Of a DNA stretch of 6,742 bases, positions 1-6,130 are shown piece by piece. Every line of letters begins with the position of its first letter. The first letter of the stretch is position 1. The notes beneath the pieces are model-generated. The model searched no databases and was not told the DNA's origin. It worked only from the letters and a program-made list of their open reading frames with translations. The translations under genes and the position numbers were made by a program. Location: the NCBI GenBank assembly GCA_937910835.1, contig CALEMG010000477.1:1-6742 (forward strand). The letters are read 5' to 3'. This DNA comes from an uncultured Alphaproteobacteria bacterium. Lineage in GTDB: Bacteria; Pseudomonadota; Alphaproteobacteria; Sneathiellales; Sneathiellaceae.

Positions 1-601
1 CATCAATCGGTTTTTTCTTTGCTTTCATGATGTTAGGAAGGGACGCGTAACGGGGCTCATTCAGGCGAAGGTCCGTTGTAACCACAACCGGCATTTTCAG
101 ATCGATCGTTTGCAAGCCGCCGTCGACTTCGCGGGTTACTTTCGCAGTGCTGTCTTCAAGGCTGACCTTCGAGGCAAATGTGCCCTGCGACCAACCTAGA
201 AGTGCAGCCAGCATCTGACCCGTCTGGTTAGAGTCATCGTCAATGGCCTGTTTGCCAACAATAATAAGGTCCGGCTTTTCTTCTTCTGCCACAGCCTTCA
301 TCAGCTTCGCAACGCCAAGCGGCTCTACCGTTTCATCGGTTTTGACAAGGATGCCACGATCAGCTCCCATCGCGAGCGCTGTCCGCAGGGTTTCCTGCGC
401 GGCTTGCGGGCCGACGGACAAAGCGACAACTTCCGTTGCTACACCGGCTTCACGCAGGCGAAGCCCTTCCTCAACGGCAATTTCATCAAAGGGGTTCATG
501 GACATTTTGACATTTGCGAGGTCTACACCAGTCTTGTCCGCTTTAACACGGATCTTAACGTTGTAGTCCACGACACGTTTAACAGCGACGAGAACTTTCA
601 T
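1..601 (-). CDS. etfB: Electron transfer flavoprotein beta subunit EtfB (3' end cut by window edge)
   Basis: EtfB pairs with EtfA to form the soluble FAD/AMP heterodimer that takes electrons from acyl-CoA and related dehydrogenases and passes them to ETF:quinone oxidoreductase. The frame is open from ATG at 601 to base 1, giving about 200 of the usual ~250 residues. It starts MKVLVAVKRVVDYNVKIRVK. A nucleotide-site stretch with GKQAIDDDSNQTGQM lies near 116-130, and the ETF-beta signature (VTREVDGG...MPVVVTT) lies at 155-176. The last visible residues, around 188-199 (LPNIMKAKKKP), match the recognition loop that docks ETF onto dehydrogenases; in mitochondrial ETFB this segment is nearly identical from memory. 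GGAG lies 11 bases before the start, which is rather far. etfA would be expected just past the edge. Its likely electron donors include the Mcd encoded at 6099-4405. Confidence 0.97.
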   Translation of the reverse strand, partial: MKVLVAVKRVVDYNVKIRVKADKTGVDLANVKMSMNPFDEIAVEEGLRLREAGVATEVVALSVGPQAAQETLRTALAMGADRGILVKTDETVEPLGVAKLMKAVAEEEKPDLIIVGKQAIDDDSNQTGQMLAALLGWSQGTFASKVSLEDSTAKVTREVDGGLQTIDLKMPVVVTTDLRLNEPRYASLPNIMKAKKKPID

Positions 602-714
602 GGATCGGTCTACTCCAGGGTCATAGTTTCTTCACATCCGACGAAAGCCCGTATTCCGACGGTATGAATTTCAGGTTATTATATTACGTTATTTCTACTC
701 TTATTCGGCAGTGC

Positions 715-743
715 ACAATAAATAGCTAATGACTATCTGTCAA
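715..743 (-). promoter_or_regulatory. Probable sigma70-type promoter for etfB
   Basis: On the minus strand a perfect TTGACA (-35; bases 743-738) is followed by a 17-base spacer and TATTGT (-10; bases 720-715, four of six matches to TATAAT). It sits in the 211-bp gap between the adenosyltransferase stop and the etfB start, which suggests that etfB can be transcribed independently of the upstream pair with a leader of about 105-110 bases. This is a sequence match only; no start site is demonstrated. Confidence 0.55.
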
Positions 744-760
744 TTCGCCGAAGCAGGACA

Positions 761-777
761 TTTTAACGCAGTTAAAA
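761..777. repeat. Perfect 17-bp inverted repeat upstream of the etfB promoter
   Basis: Bases 761-767 (ttttaac) and 771-777 (gttaaaa) are exact inverted copies around the trinucleotide gca. The repeat begins 18 bases upstream of the predicted etfB -35 box and 36 bases beyond the adenosyltransferase stop. The short AT-rich arms and lack of a following T-run make it a poor intrinsic terminator. A regulator-binding site is the more attractive reading, but no protein can be assigned. Confidence 0.5.
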
Positions 778-812
778 GATACTTATTTCCGCCCAAAATT
801 TGCCTGAAACGG

Positions 813-1376
813 TCATCTATTCGCGCCCGGCACCCACAGAACGTCCTCCGCTCCCTTGTTATTGAGATATCGGCCCAAAACAAACAGAAAATCAGAGAGC
901 CGATTGATATAGGAGATGGTAATCGGGTTGATCACTTCCGAATCGCCAAGGGCAATCATTCGCCTCTCAGCTCGGCGACAGACAGTCCGTGCCAAATGCA
1001 GATTTGCAGAAGCAGTCGATCCGCCTGGCAGGATAAAAGAGTTGAGCGGTGACAGTTCCGCATTGAGGCGATCAATCTCATGCTCCAGCCGTTCAACCTG
1101 TTCCGCCGCAATCCGGAGCGGAGGGTATTTAGGATTTTCCTGCTCCGGCGTGCAAAGATCGGCACCAAGATCGAAGAGATCATTCTGGATACGCGCGAGC
1201 ATTTCATCTGCTTCCCCCGATACATGCAGCCGGACGAGACCGATCACGGCGTTAGTCTCATCTACATCGCCATACGCATCGACCCGTGCGTCCGCCTTAC
1301 TCACGCGAGCGCCATCACCAAGAGAGGTTTTTCCCTTATCGCCACCGCGCGTATAGATTTTGGTCAGTTTTACCAT
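813..1376 (-). CDS. pduO: PduO-type ATP:cob(I)alamin adenosyltransferase
   Basis: Transfers the adenosyl group of ATP to cob(I)alamin, making adenosylcobalamin. The 187 residues are the normal length for the single-domain PduO/MMAB family, which works as a cytoplasmic trimer. The N-terminal ATP loop is clear at 9-22 (TRGGDKGKTSLGDG). It is followed by RVDAYGDVDETNAVIG at 31-46, LPGGS at 116-120, CRRAER at 133-138 and NRLSDFLF at 158-165, all family hallmarks; the C-terminus ends in a typical VLWVPG segment. The ATG at 1376 has GAAGG six bases upstream. It lies 22 bp after the HIG1-like gene and is probably cotranscribed with it. In this neighbourhood the obvious customers are the B12-dependent ethylmalonyl-CoA and methylmalonyl-CoA mutases of the ethylmalonyl-CoA pathway; that link is inferred. 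Annotators also call this family CobO-like, MmaB or YvqK; the symbol denotes the family, not propanediol use. Confidence 0.95.
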   Translation of the reverse strand: MVKLTKIYTRGGDKGKTSLGDGARVSKADARVDAYGDVDETNAVIGLVRLHVSGEADEMLARIQNDLFDLGADLCTPEQENPKYPPLRIAAEQVERLEHEIDRLNAELSPLNSFILPGGSTASANLHLARTVCRRAERRMIALGDSEVINPITISYINRLSDFLFVLGRYLNNKGAEDVLWVPGANR

Positions 1377-1398
1377 TTGCCGCCTTCACCCTTAAAGT

Positions 1399-1593
1399 CT
1401 AGCTACTGGAACTCGCGATCCAAAACCCGATCAACATGAGGACAACGGCAACCGCCTGCATCAGGATGCGCAAACGCATCAGTTTGTTCCCATAGCGGCG
1501 GTTGAAGTCACCGCCTCGGGCGAAAGTCAGCACGCCGAATAACAGAACTAGGGCTGTTGCGACGACGGCGGCGATAATGAAATAATTGATCAT
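1399..1593 (-). CDS. Small HIG1-like twin-transmembrane protein
   Basis: A 64-residue inner-membrane protein with two hydrophobic segments (about 4-24 and 42-60) joined by a short basic, glycine-containing loop (RGGDFNRRYGNKLMRLR). The loop and the start of helix two, NKLMRLRILMQAVAV, resemble the HIG1 (hypoxia-induced) domain pattern of bacterial twin-transmembrane proteins. Mitochondrial relatives associate with respiratory complexes, but the bacterial role is not established. The start at 1593 leaves a weak ribosome site. The gene precedes the cobalamin adenosyltransferase by 22 bp, an arrangement I recall as recurrent in Alphaproteobacteria, so it is probably the first gene of that transcript. 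The alternative is simply an unclassified small membrane protein. Confidence 0.85.
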   Translation of the reverse strand: MINYFIIAAVVATALVLLFGVLTFARGGDFNRRYGNKLMRLRILMQAVAVVLMLIGFWIASSSS

Positions 1594-1668
1594 GAACGGT
1601 CCGATCTGTCATATATGAATGCAGCATCCAAAACTACATCGTCACACCTTATATGGACAGGAATTCTA
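1594..1668. promoter_or_regulatory. Divergent intergenic region with probable back-to-back promoters
   Basis: This 75-bp gap lies between two outward-facing genes and must contain or border promoters for both. It includes a perfect 10-bp palindrome, tcatatatga, at 1609-1618. For the minus strand the best -10-like hexamer is TATAAG (bases 1653-1648), but its only -35 candidate, TTGCTT, is 19 bases away. For the plus strand TTGATC at 1586-1591 is a possible -35, with only a weak -10 near 1609-1615. Individual promoter boxes are not secure. Confidence 0.4.
1655..1662 (+). promoter_or_regulatory. Ribosome binding site that decides the oxidoreductase start
   Basis: The bases ggacagga place AGGA six bases before the ATG at 1669. 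The earlier in-frame ATG at 1615 has no purine-rich sequence before it, and its extra 18 residues precede the family's normal N-terminal strand. This favours 1669. Confidence 0.65.
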
Positions 1669-2847
1669 ATGGAAGCAACCCGGGATGTTGTGATTGTCGG
1701 CGGCGGCGTCATCGGCTCCGCCATCGCATACTTCCTCAAGGTCACACCGGTGTTCTCCGTGACTGTCACCGTTATCGAAAAAGACCCAAGTTATGAGTTT
1801 GGATCCACAGCGCGCTCTTGGGGAGGTGTCCGGCAACAGTTTTCAACGCCGGAAAACATTCAGATGTCGCAATACGCGCAGGAATTTCTGGGACAGATAT
1901 CAAGATTACTTGGGATAGACGATACGCCGGTTGATGTCAGCTATCATGAACAGGGTTATCTTTTTCTGGCGGAAGATCGCCATATTCCGCGCCTTTACAG
2001 CAACAATGCCATTCAAAAGGGGCTGGGCGTCAATGTCGGCCTGCTGGATGCGGATGATCTTGCCCGGGGGGTCCCCTGGATGAATGTTTCCGATCTTGCC
2101 GGAGGATCGCTTGGCCTTTCCGGAGAAGGATGGCTCGATGCCTATAGCCTCAATCAGGCATTCCGGAAGAAAGCAATTTCACTCGGGGTCGCTTATTCTG
2201 CGAAGGAAGCTGTGGGCCTCGAATGCGACGCAAAAAGGGTTTCGGCCGTCCTCCTCGCCGACGGCACCCGCCTTGCCGGGAGTCATATTGTGAACGCGGC
2301 AGGCCCGGCGGCGTCAGGAGTTGCAAAATGGGCTGGCATTGACCTGCCGGTTCGGTCACGGAAGCGATATGCCTATTCCTTCAGTTGTCGGACGGAAATT
2401 ACTGGCTGCCCTCTGGTGATCGACCCGAGCGGGGGTCATTTTCGTCCCGAAGGGCGGCAGTTTCTATCGGGCTGTTCGCCCGAACCGGAGAATGACCCCG
2501 ATTGCACCGATTTCGATGTCGATTACGGCTGGTTTGAAGAACATATCTGGCCAATCCTGGCTCATCGTGTCCCTGCCTTCGAGGCCATTAAGCTCGAAAA
2601 TGCCTGGGCGGGTCACTATGCCTATAACCTTCTGGACCAGAACGCCATTCTGGGATCGCATCCGGACATTGCCAACTTCTATTTCGCCAATGGGTTTTCC
2701 GGTCATGGCCTACAGCAGTCCCCTGCCGATGGACGCGCCATAGCTGAGTTGATCACTTATGGTGAATACAGCAGTCTCACCCTAAATCGCATCTCTTTCG
2801 AACGGCTGGTGACAGGAGAGGCCATATCGGAGCATAATATTGTTTAA
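1669..2847 (+). CDS. FAD-dependent oxidoreductase, DadA family, FOXRED1-like
   Basis: A 392-residue flavoprotein of the glycine/D-amino-acid oxidase (DAO) fold, probably oxidising a secondary or tertiary amine or amino acid; the substrate cannot be read from sequence. The N-terminal Rossmann strand and dinucleotide loop are at 7-16 (VVIVGGGVIG), with an acidic ribose-binding residue at Glu37 (VIEKD). RSWGGVRQQF at 49-58 and NGFSGHGLQQSPADGRA at 341-357 form the flavin and C-terminal motifs. The tail from 341 to the end aligns, from memory, with human FOXRED1, a complex I assembly factor, including the final EHNIV. Starting at 1669 rather than 1615 puts the Rossmann strand at the N-terminus and uses the AGGA site. 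No signal peptide is visible, so it is likely cytoplasmic. It leads a plus-strand set with a tautomerase 20 bp downstream and a BrkB-type protein. Confidence 0.9.
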   Translation: MEATRDVVIVGGGVIGSAIAYFLKVTPVFSVTVTVIEKDPSYEFGSTARSWGGVRQQFSTPENIQMSQYAQEFLGQISRLLGIDDTPVDVSYHEQGYLFLAEDRHIPRLYSNNAIQKGLGVNVGLLDADDLARGVPWMNVSDLAGGSLGLSGEGWLDAYSLNQAFRKKAISLGVAYSAKEAVGLECDAKRVSAVLLADGTRLAGSHIVNAAGPAASGVAKWAGIDLPVRSRKRYAYSFSCRTEITGCPLVIDPSGGHFRPEGRQFLSGCSPEPENDPDCTDFDVDYGWFEEHIWPILAHRVPAFEAIKLENAWAGHYAYNLLDQNAILGSHPDIANFYFANGFSGHGLQQSPADGRAIAELITYGEYSSLTLNRISFERLVTGEAISEHNIV

Positions 2848-2867
2848 CCAAGTTAGAAGGACAGGGA

Positions 2868-3062
2868 ATGCCGATAATCAGAGTAGAAATGTTCGAAGGG
2901 CGGGACCGGGAAACCAAACAAACGCTGGTCAAATCATTGACCTCGGAAATGGCGCGCATCACAGGTTGCAGCGAAGGAAGCGTCCATGTGGTCGTCACTG
3001 ACGTCTCCAAGGAGGATTGGGGGATTGGCGGTGAACTCGCAGTTACGAAATTTCCCGATTAG
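2868..3062 (+). CDS. 4-oxalocrotonate tautomerase-family protein
   Basis: A 64-residue protein (63 after Met removal) of the tautomerase superfamily, whose members use an N-terminal proline as general base to interconvert enol and keto acids. Pro1 follows the start Met, Arg11 sits in the usual FEGRDRE context, and the C-terminal SKEDWGIGGELA matches the family hairpin. Compared with Pseudomonas putida 4-OT, the catalytic Arg39 position is His and Phe50 is Trp. The enzyme may therefore act on a different substrate than 2-hydroxymuconate; the physiological substrate is unknown. A strong ribosome site (AGAAGGA) precedes the ATG. It lies 20 bp after the FAD oxidoreductase, so the two are probably cotranscribed. 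No aromatic meta-cleavage genes are nearby, arguing against a catabolic 4-OT. Confidence 0.92.
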   Translation: MPIIRVEMFEGRDRETKQTLVKSLTSEMARITGCSEGSVHVVVTDVSKEDWGIGGELAVTKFPD

Positions 3063-3073
3063 AATGTCCGACT

Positions 3074-3080
3074 GAGGAGG
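3074..3080 (+). promoter_or_regulatory. Strong ribosome binding site supporting a TTG start
   Basis: GAGGAGG lies four bases before TTG at 3085. The only nearby in-frame ATG upstream (3064) runs into TGA after three codons, and the next one downstream (3157) would cut into the conserved N-terminus. TTG is therefore the likely start of the BrkB-type gene. Confidence 0.6.
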
Positions 3081-3084
3081 CGAG

Positions 3085-3947
3085 TTGCAGAATATATTCA
3101 TTGTCGCTTTTCTGGGCCGCATCTGGCGCCATTTCAAGGAACAGCATTGCCTGCGTATGGCGACAGCGCTCAGCTACCAGACCCTGCTGGCGATTGTCCC
3201 GCTGGCAGCGGTGGTGTTTGCCCTCTTCACGGCAATCCCGGCATTCGCCCATTTGAAACAAAAGCTCACCACGCTTTTATTCGACAATCTACTTCCGTCC
3301 AAAATATCGACTGTTGATGCCGCCCTGAATGACGTTGTCTCCCAAAAACATCACAAAAGAATCATTTTGCTGGCAATGCGAGCCAGCTAACCTATTTAGG
3401 CCTTGCAGGTATCGCGATTACCGCGCTTATGTTGATGTCCAGCATCGAAGAGATTTTCAGCCAGATCTGGCAAGTGGCGGCGACCCGCAATCCATTTAAA
3501 CGGCTGATGACATATATATTGATAACCCTGATCGGGCCCATTGCGGTCGGCTCCAGCCTGACGCTCATAAACTGGGTGATAGATATCAGCGAAGAGGCAA
3601 CGGGATTTGAGGTGAAAGGAGCCTATTCCCTGCTCAGCGCGGGAATGCCGATGCTACTGCCCTTTGTCATACTTTTTGTCCTGTTTCGCATCGTACCGGC
3701 CTGTGATGTGAAATGGCGCCACGCCGCCGTCGGCGCGGGCATTGCGACTGCCCTTTTCCTATTCGGAAAATACATGTTCAAACTTTATCTGGAATTCTTC
3801 CCGTCCTATGAGGTCGTCTATGGCGCCATGGCGGCCATCCCGCTCTTCCTGATCTGGCTCTATGTCAGCTGGGGGATCGTTCTGTTCGGCGCAACCATCG
3901 CCGCCGTGCTCGGCTTCGAATTCACTGCTGACATGGAAAAGAAATAA
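3085..3947 (+). pseudogene. YihY/BrkB-family inner-membrane protein, frameshifted
   Basis: Family members are polytopic inner-membrane proteins of uncertain function; the old link to RNase BN and to serum resistance does not define a mechanism. From TTG at 3085 the frame gives a typical N-terminus (GRIWRHFKEQH, then ALSYQTLLAIVPLAAVVFAL as the first membrane segment) and stops at 3388-3390. The rest of the family, from about NASQLTYLGLAGIAITALML at 3375 to the stop at 3945-3947, is in the next frame: SIEEIFSQIW, about four more membrane segments, and a WLYVSWGIVLFGA end. The span is 863 bases, one short of 288 codons, so a single missing base restores a 287-residue protein of normal length. 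The break lies in A-rich 3340-3360. It could be a true mutation or a homopolymer sequencing error. The gene follows the tautomerase by 22 bp. Confidence 0.85.
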
Positions 3948-3963
3948 AGCCAGTTTCCAAGAA

Positions 3964-4392
3964 TTATTCCGGCAATTTCACGGCACCGGTGTCGTCGATC
4001 TCAAACCCGGGGTTCCAGGCAACTTCCCATAGATGACCGTCAAGGTCACGGAAATAGCCTGAATAACCGCCCCAGAAAACCTCTTCCGCCGACTTGACGA
4101 TATCCGCACCCAGTGATTGAACCTCTTTCAGGACTTGATCGACCTCATCCTTGCTGCGGGCGTTGTAGGCGAGAGAGAATCCCTCAAAACCCGAGCCGTC
4201 ATCAGGAACACCTGCGTCTTTCGCGAGCTCCTCCCGCGGGAAAAGACCAAAGGCCATGGAACCACATTGAAAGAAGGAAACGCCGGGAGCGTCTTTTACA
4301 GAACGCTTCCAGCCGAGAGATTCAAAGAATGCCGTGCTCCGCGCCAGATCTCTAACACCGAGCGTGATAAGCGAAATCCGCTGCTCCATCAT
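3964..4392 (-). CDS. VOC-fold (glyoxalase/bleomycin-resistance superfamily) protein
   Basis: A 142-residue protein with the paired beta-alpha-beta-beta-beta units of the vicinal oxygen chelate fold: ISLITLGVRDLARSTAFFES at 6-25 opens the first half, and GYFRDLDGHLWEVAWNPGF at 112-130 closes the second. The acidic metal-ligand position is kept (Glu123), but the usual first-strand His or Gln is Thr10. A glyoxalase or epimerase-type metal site is therefore incomplete, and the function is unknown. Two adjacent ATGs (4392 and 4389) could start it; only a weak GA-rich stretch precedes them. It begins 12 bp after the mcd stop and is almost certainly the third gene of the ccr-mcd transcript. Methylmalonyl-CoA epimerase, also VOC-fold and needed in this pathway, was considered and is not supported. 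The gene meets the BrkB-type gene tail to tail with a 16-bp gap. Confidence 0.88.
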   Translation of the reverse strand: MMEQRISLITLGVRDLARSTAFFESLGWKRSVKDAPGVSFFQCGSMAFGLFPREELAKDAGVPDDGSGFEGFSLAYNARSKDEVDQVLKEVQSLGADIVKSAEEVFWGGYSGYFRDLDGHLWEVAWNPGFEIDDTGAVKLPE

Positions 4393-4404
4393 TCAAGGCT
4401 TTCT

Positions 4405-6099
4405 TTAGTTCGCGCCTTCCAGCAAACGGCGAGCTATGACCTGCGCCTGAATTTCACCGGCACCTTCAAAGATATTGAGAATACGTGCATCGCACAGCAC
4501 CCGGCTAATCGGGTATTCGAGGGCGAAGCCATTGCCGCCATGAATTTGCAAGGCGTTATCTGCCGTGCTCCAGGCAACACGGGCACCAAGCAGCTTGGCC
4601 ATACCCGCTTCGAGGTCACAGCGGCGACCTTCATCCTTCGCCCGAGCGGACGCATAGGTCAGCTGACGCGCCATCATGATTTCCACGGCCATCCAGGCAA
4701 GCTTACCGGCAACCCGAGGAAACATGATGATGGGGCGGGCAAACTGCACACGATCCAGCGCGTAACGAAGGCCGAGTTCCATGGCGTGCTGCGCCACACC
4801 GAGGGCACGGGCCGCCGTCTGGATACGGGCACTTTCGAACGTCTGCATCAGCTGCTTGAAACCGTTGCCTTCTTCTTCACCGAGAAGGTTTTCCGCCTTG
4901 ATCTCGAAATTATCGAAACCAAGCTCATATTCCTTCATCCCACGATAACCGAGAACCTCGATCTCGCCGCCGGTCATGCCTTCGGCCGGGAAATCCTCCT
5001 CCTCGGTCATATGCGGTTTTTCAGCGAGGAACATGGAAAGTCCCTTATATCCCGGTTCGTCCGGATTGGTGCGCACCAGCATAGTCATGACATCGGCGCG
5101 CGCCGCATGGGTAATCCACGTCTTGTTGCCCGTCACCTTATAAATATCACCGTCCTTCACCGCGCGGGTTTTAAGTGATGCAAGGTCAGAGCCGGTATTC
5201 GGTTCCGTGAAAACAGCAGTCGGCAGTATCTCACCCGTCGCAATGGGGGAGAGCCATTTTTCCTTCTGCGCATCCGTGCCGCCGGTCAGGATCAGCTCCG
5301 CCGCAATTTCGGAACGTGTGCCAAGCGAACCCACCCCGATATAACCACGGGAGAGTTCCTCTGACACGACACACATGGACATCTTGCCAAGGCCGAGACC
5401 ATCATATTTCTCCGGCACAGTGAGACCGAAAACGCCGAGCTCCGACATTTTGTTGACTACCGGCATCGGGATCAACTCATCCTTCAGATGCCAGTCATGG
5501 GCATAGGGCATCACCTCTTCATTGGCGAAGCGGCGGAACTGATCACGAATCATCGAGAATGTTTCGTCCAATCCCGGATCGCCGAAATGACCGGTGTCCA
5601 TTCCTTCGGCAACCAGTTCTGCGATCCGTTCCTTAACCGATGCGCTATAACCCGCCTCGATAAGGGCCTCCACGTCCGATGTCTTGAACTTGTTGATCGC
5701 CGCATCATCCAGCCCAAGGTCCTGCGGGCGGATAATCTCACCGAGGGACATGGGAATACCGCCGGTAATCTGGCTGAGATACTCACTAAAACCAGCCTGC
5801 AGCATCAATTGCTCCAACTCGCCATATTTGCCTTCAGTCGCGAGATGGCGGGACCAGTTCAGGGTTTCGCGCATTGCCTCCACATAGGTTGCAAGCCAGG
5901 CGAGACCATGGGTGGCATATTGATTGGCCTCGACAAGCTCCGCACTGATCCGGCCATTGCTGCCCCGGGTCATATCCGCGACGGCCATGATCGCCTGTTG
6001 CTTGAAAGATTCGGCGGCGCCAAGCGCCGATTCGCACAGGCCATCCAACCCGTCCAACAGAAGTGTGCCGGGCGCTTCAGCCATTTCAGACATTGTCAT
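4405..6099 (-). CDS. mcd: (2S)-methylsuccinyl-CoA dehydrogenase, ethylmalonyl-CoA pathway
   Basis: An acyl-CoA dehydrogenase family flavoprotein that oxidises (2S)-methylsuccinyl-CoA to mesaconyl-CoA. At 564 residues it is far longer than ordinary acyl-CoA dehydrogenases (~380-400) but close to known Mcd (~550). The extra ~170 N-terminal residues form a helical domain including THGLAWLATYVEAMRETLNW at 63-82, as I recall for Mcd. The dehydrogenase part starts near 180; the FAD signature TEPNTGSD is at 298-305, TWIT at 327-330, and QIHGGNGF at 518-525. The catalytic base is probably Glu545 in NIFEGAGEIQ. The first ATG (6099) has AAGGA nine bases upstream; a second ATG two codons later is possible. 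The gene follows ccr by 31 bp and precedes the VOC gene by 12 bp. Substrate assignment rests on length, N-terminal domain and ccr linkage. Electrons probably go to ETF. Confidence 0.9.
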   Translation of the reverse strand: MTMSEMAEAPGTLLLDGLDGLCESALGAAESFKQQAIMAVADMTRGSNGRISAELVEANQYATHGLAWLATYVEAMRETLNWSRHLATEGKYGELEQLMLQAGFSEYLSQITGGIPMSLGEIIRPQDLGLDDAAINKFKTSDVEALIEAGYSASVKERIAELVAEGMDTGHFGDPGLDETFSMIRDQFRRFANEEVMPYAHDWHLKDELIPMPVVNKMSELGVFGLTVPEKYDGLGLGKMSMCVVSEELSRGYIGVGSLGTRSEIAAELILTGGTDAQKEKWLSPIATGEILPTAVFTEPNTGSDLASLKTRAVKDGDIYKVTGNKTWITHAARADVMTMLVRTNPDEPGYKGLSMFLAEKPHMTEEEDFPAEGMTGGEIEVLGYRGMKEYELGFDNFEIKAENLLGEEEGNGFKQLMQTFESARIQTAARALGVAQHAMELGLRYALDRVQFARPIIMFPRVAGKLAWMAVEIMMARQLTYASARAKDEGRRCDLEAGMAKLLGARVAWSTADNALQIHGGNGFALEYPISRVLCDARILNIFEGAGEIQAQVIARRLLEGAN

Positions 6100-6130
6100 T
6101 ATTATTTTTCCTTTTGATTACGGCTTTCGC

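Noticed and set aside
243..1439. Several plus-strand open frames opposite etfB and the adenosyltransferase
   Set aside because: The opposite strand carries unmistakable protein families across nearly all of this stretch; these frames have no plausible ribosome sites or domains.
1615..1668. Upstream ATG at 1615 as start of the FAD oxidoreductase
   Set aside because: It lacks a ribosome site, adds 18 residues before the usual N-terminal Rossmann strand, and falls inside the probable divergent promoter.
3340..3362. Programmed -1 frameshift in the BrkB gene
   Set aside because: The A-run does not form a good slippery heptamer in the zero frame (C CAA AAA requires a P-site mismatch), no stimulatory stem is obvious, and the family is not known to use recoding. 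A dropped base is simpler.
3429..3947. Independent gene starting at ATG 3429
   Set aside because: Family homology continues upstream of this ATG in the same frame (NASQLTYLGLAG...), and no ribosome site precedes it. It is the downstream half of the broken BrkB gene.
3948..3963. Bidirectional terminator between the convergent BrkB and VOC genes
   Set aside because: The gap is 16 bp and no stem-loop with a T-run is visible in or around it.
3964..4392. Methylmalonyl/ethylmalonyl-CoA epimerase assignment for the VOC protein
   Set aside because: The operon context is tempting, but the first metal-ligand position is Thr and the overall sequence follows a different VOC subgroup.
4117..5178. Long plus-strand open frame (353 codons) opposite mcd and the VOC gene
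   Set aside because: It lies entirely antisense to strongly supported genes, crosses their boundary, and its translation resembles no family; it is a codon-bias shadow.
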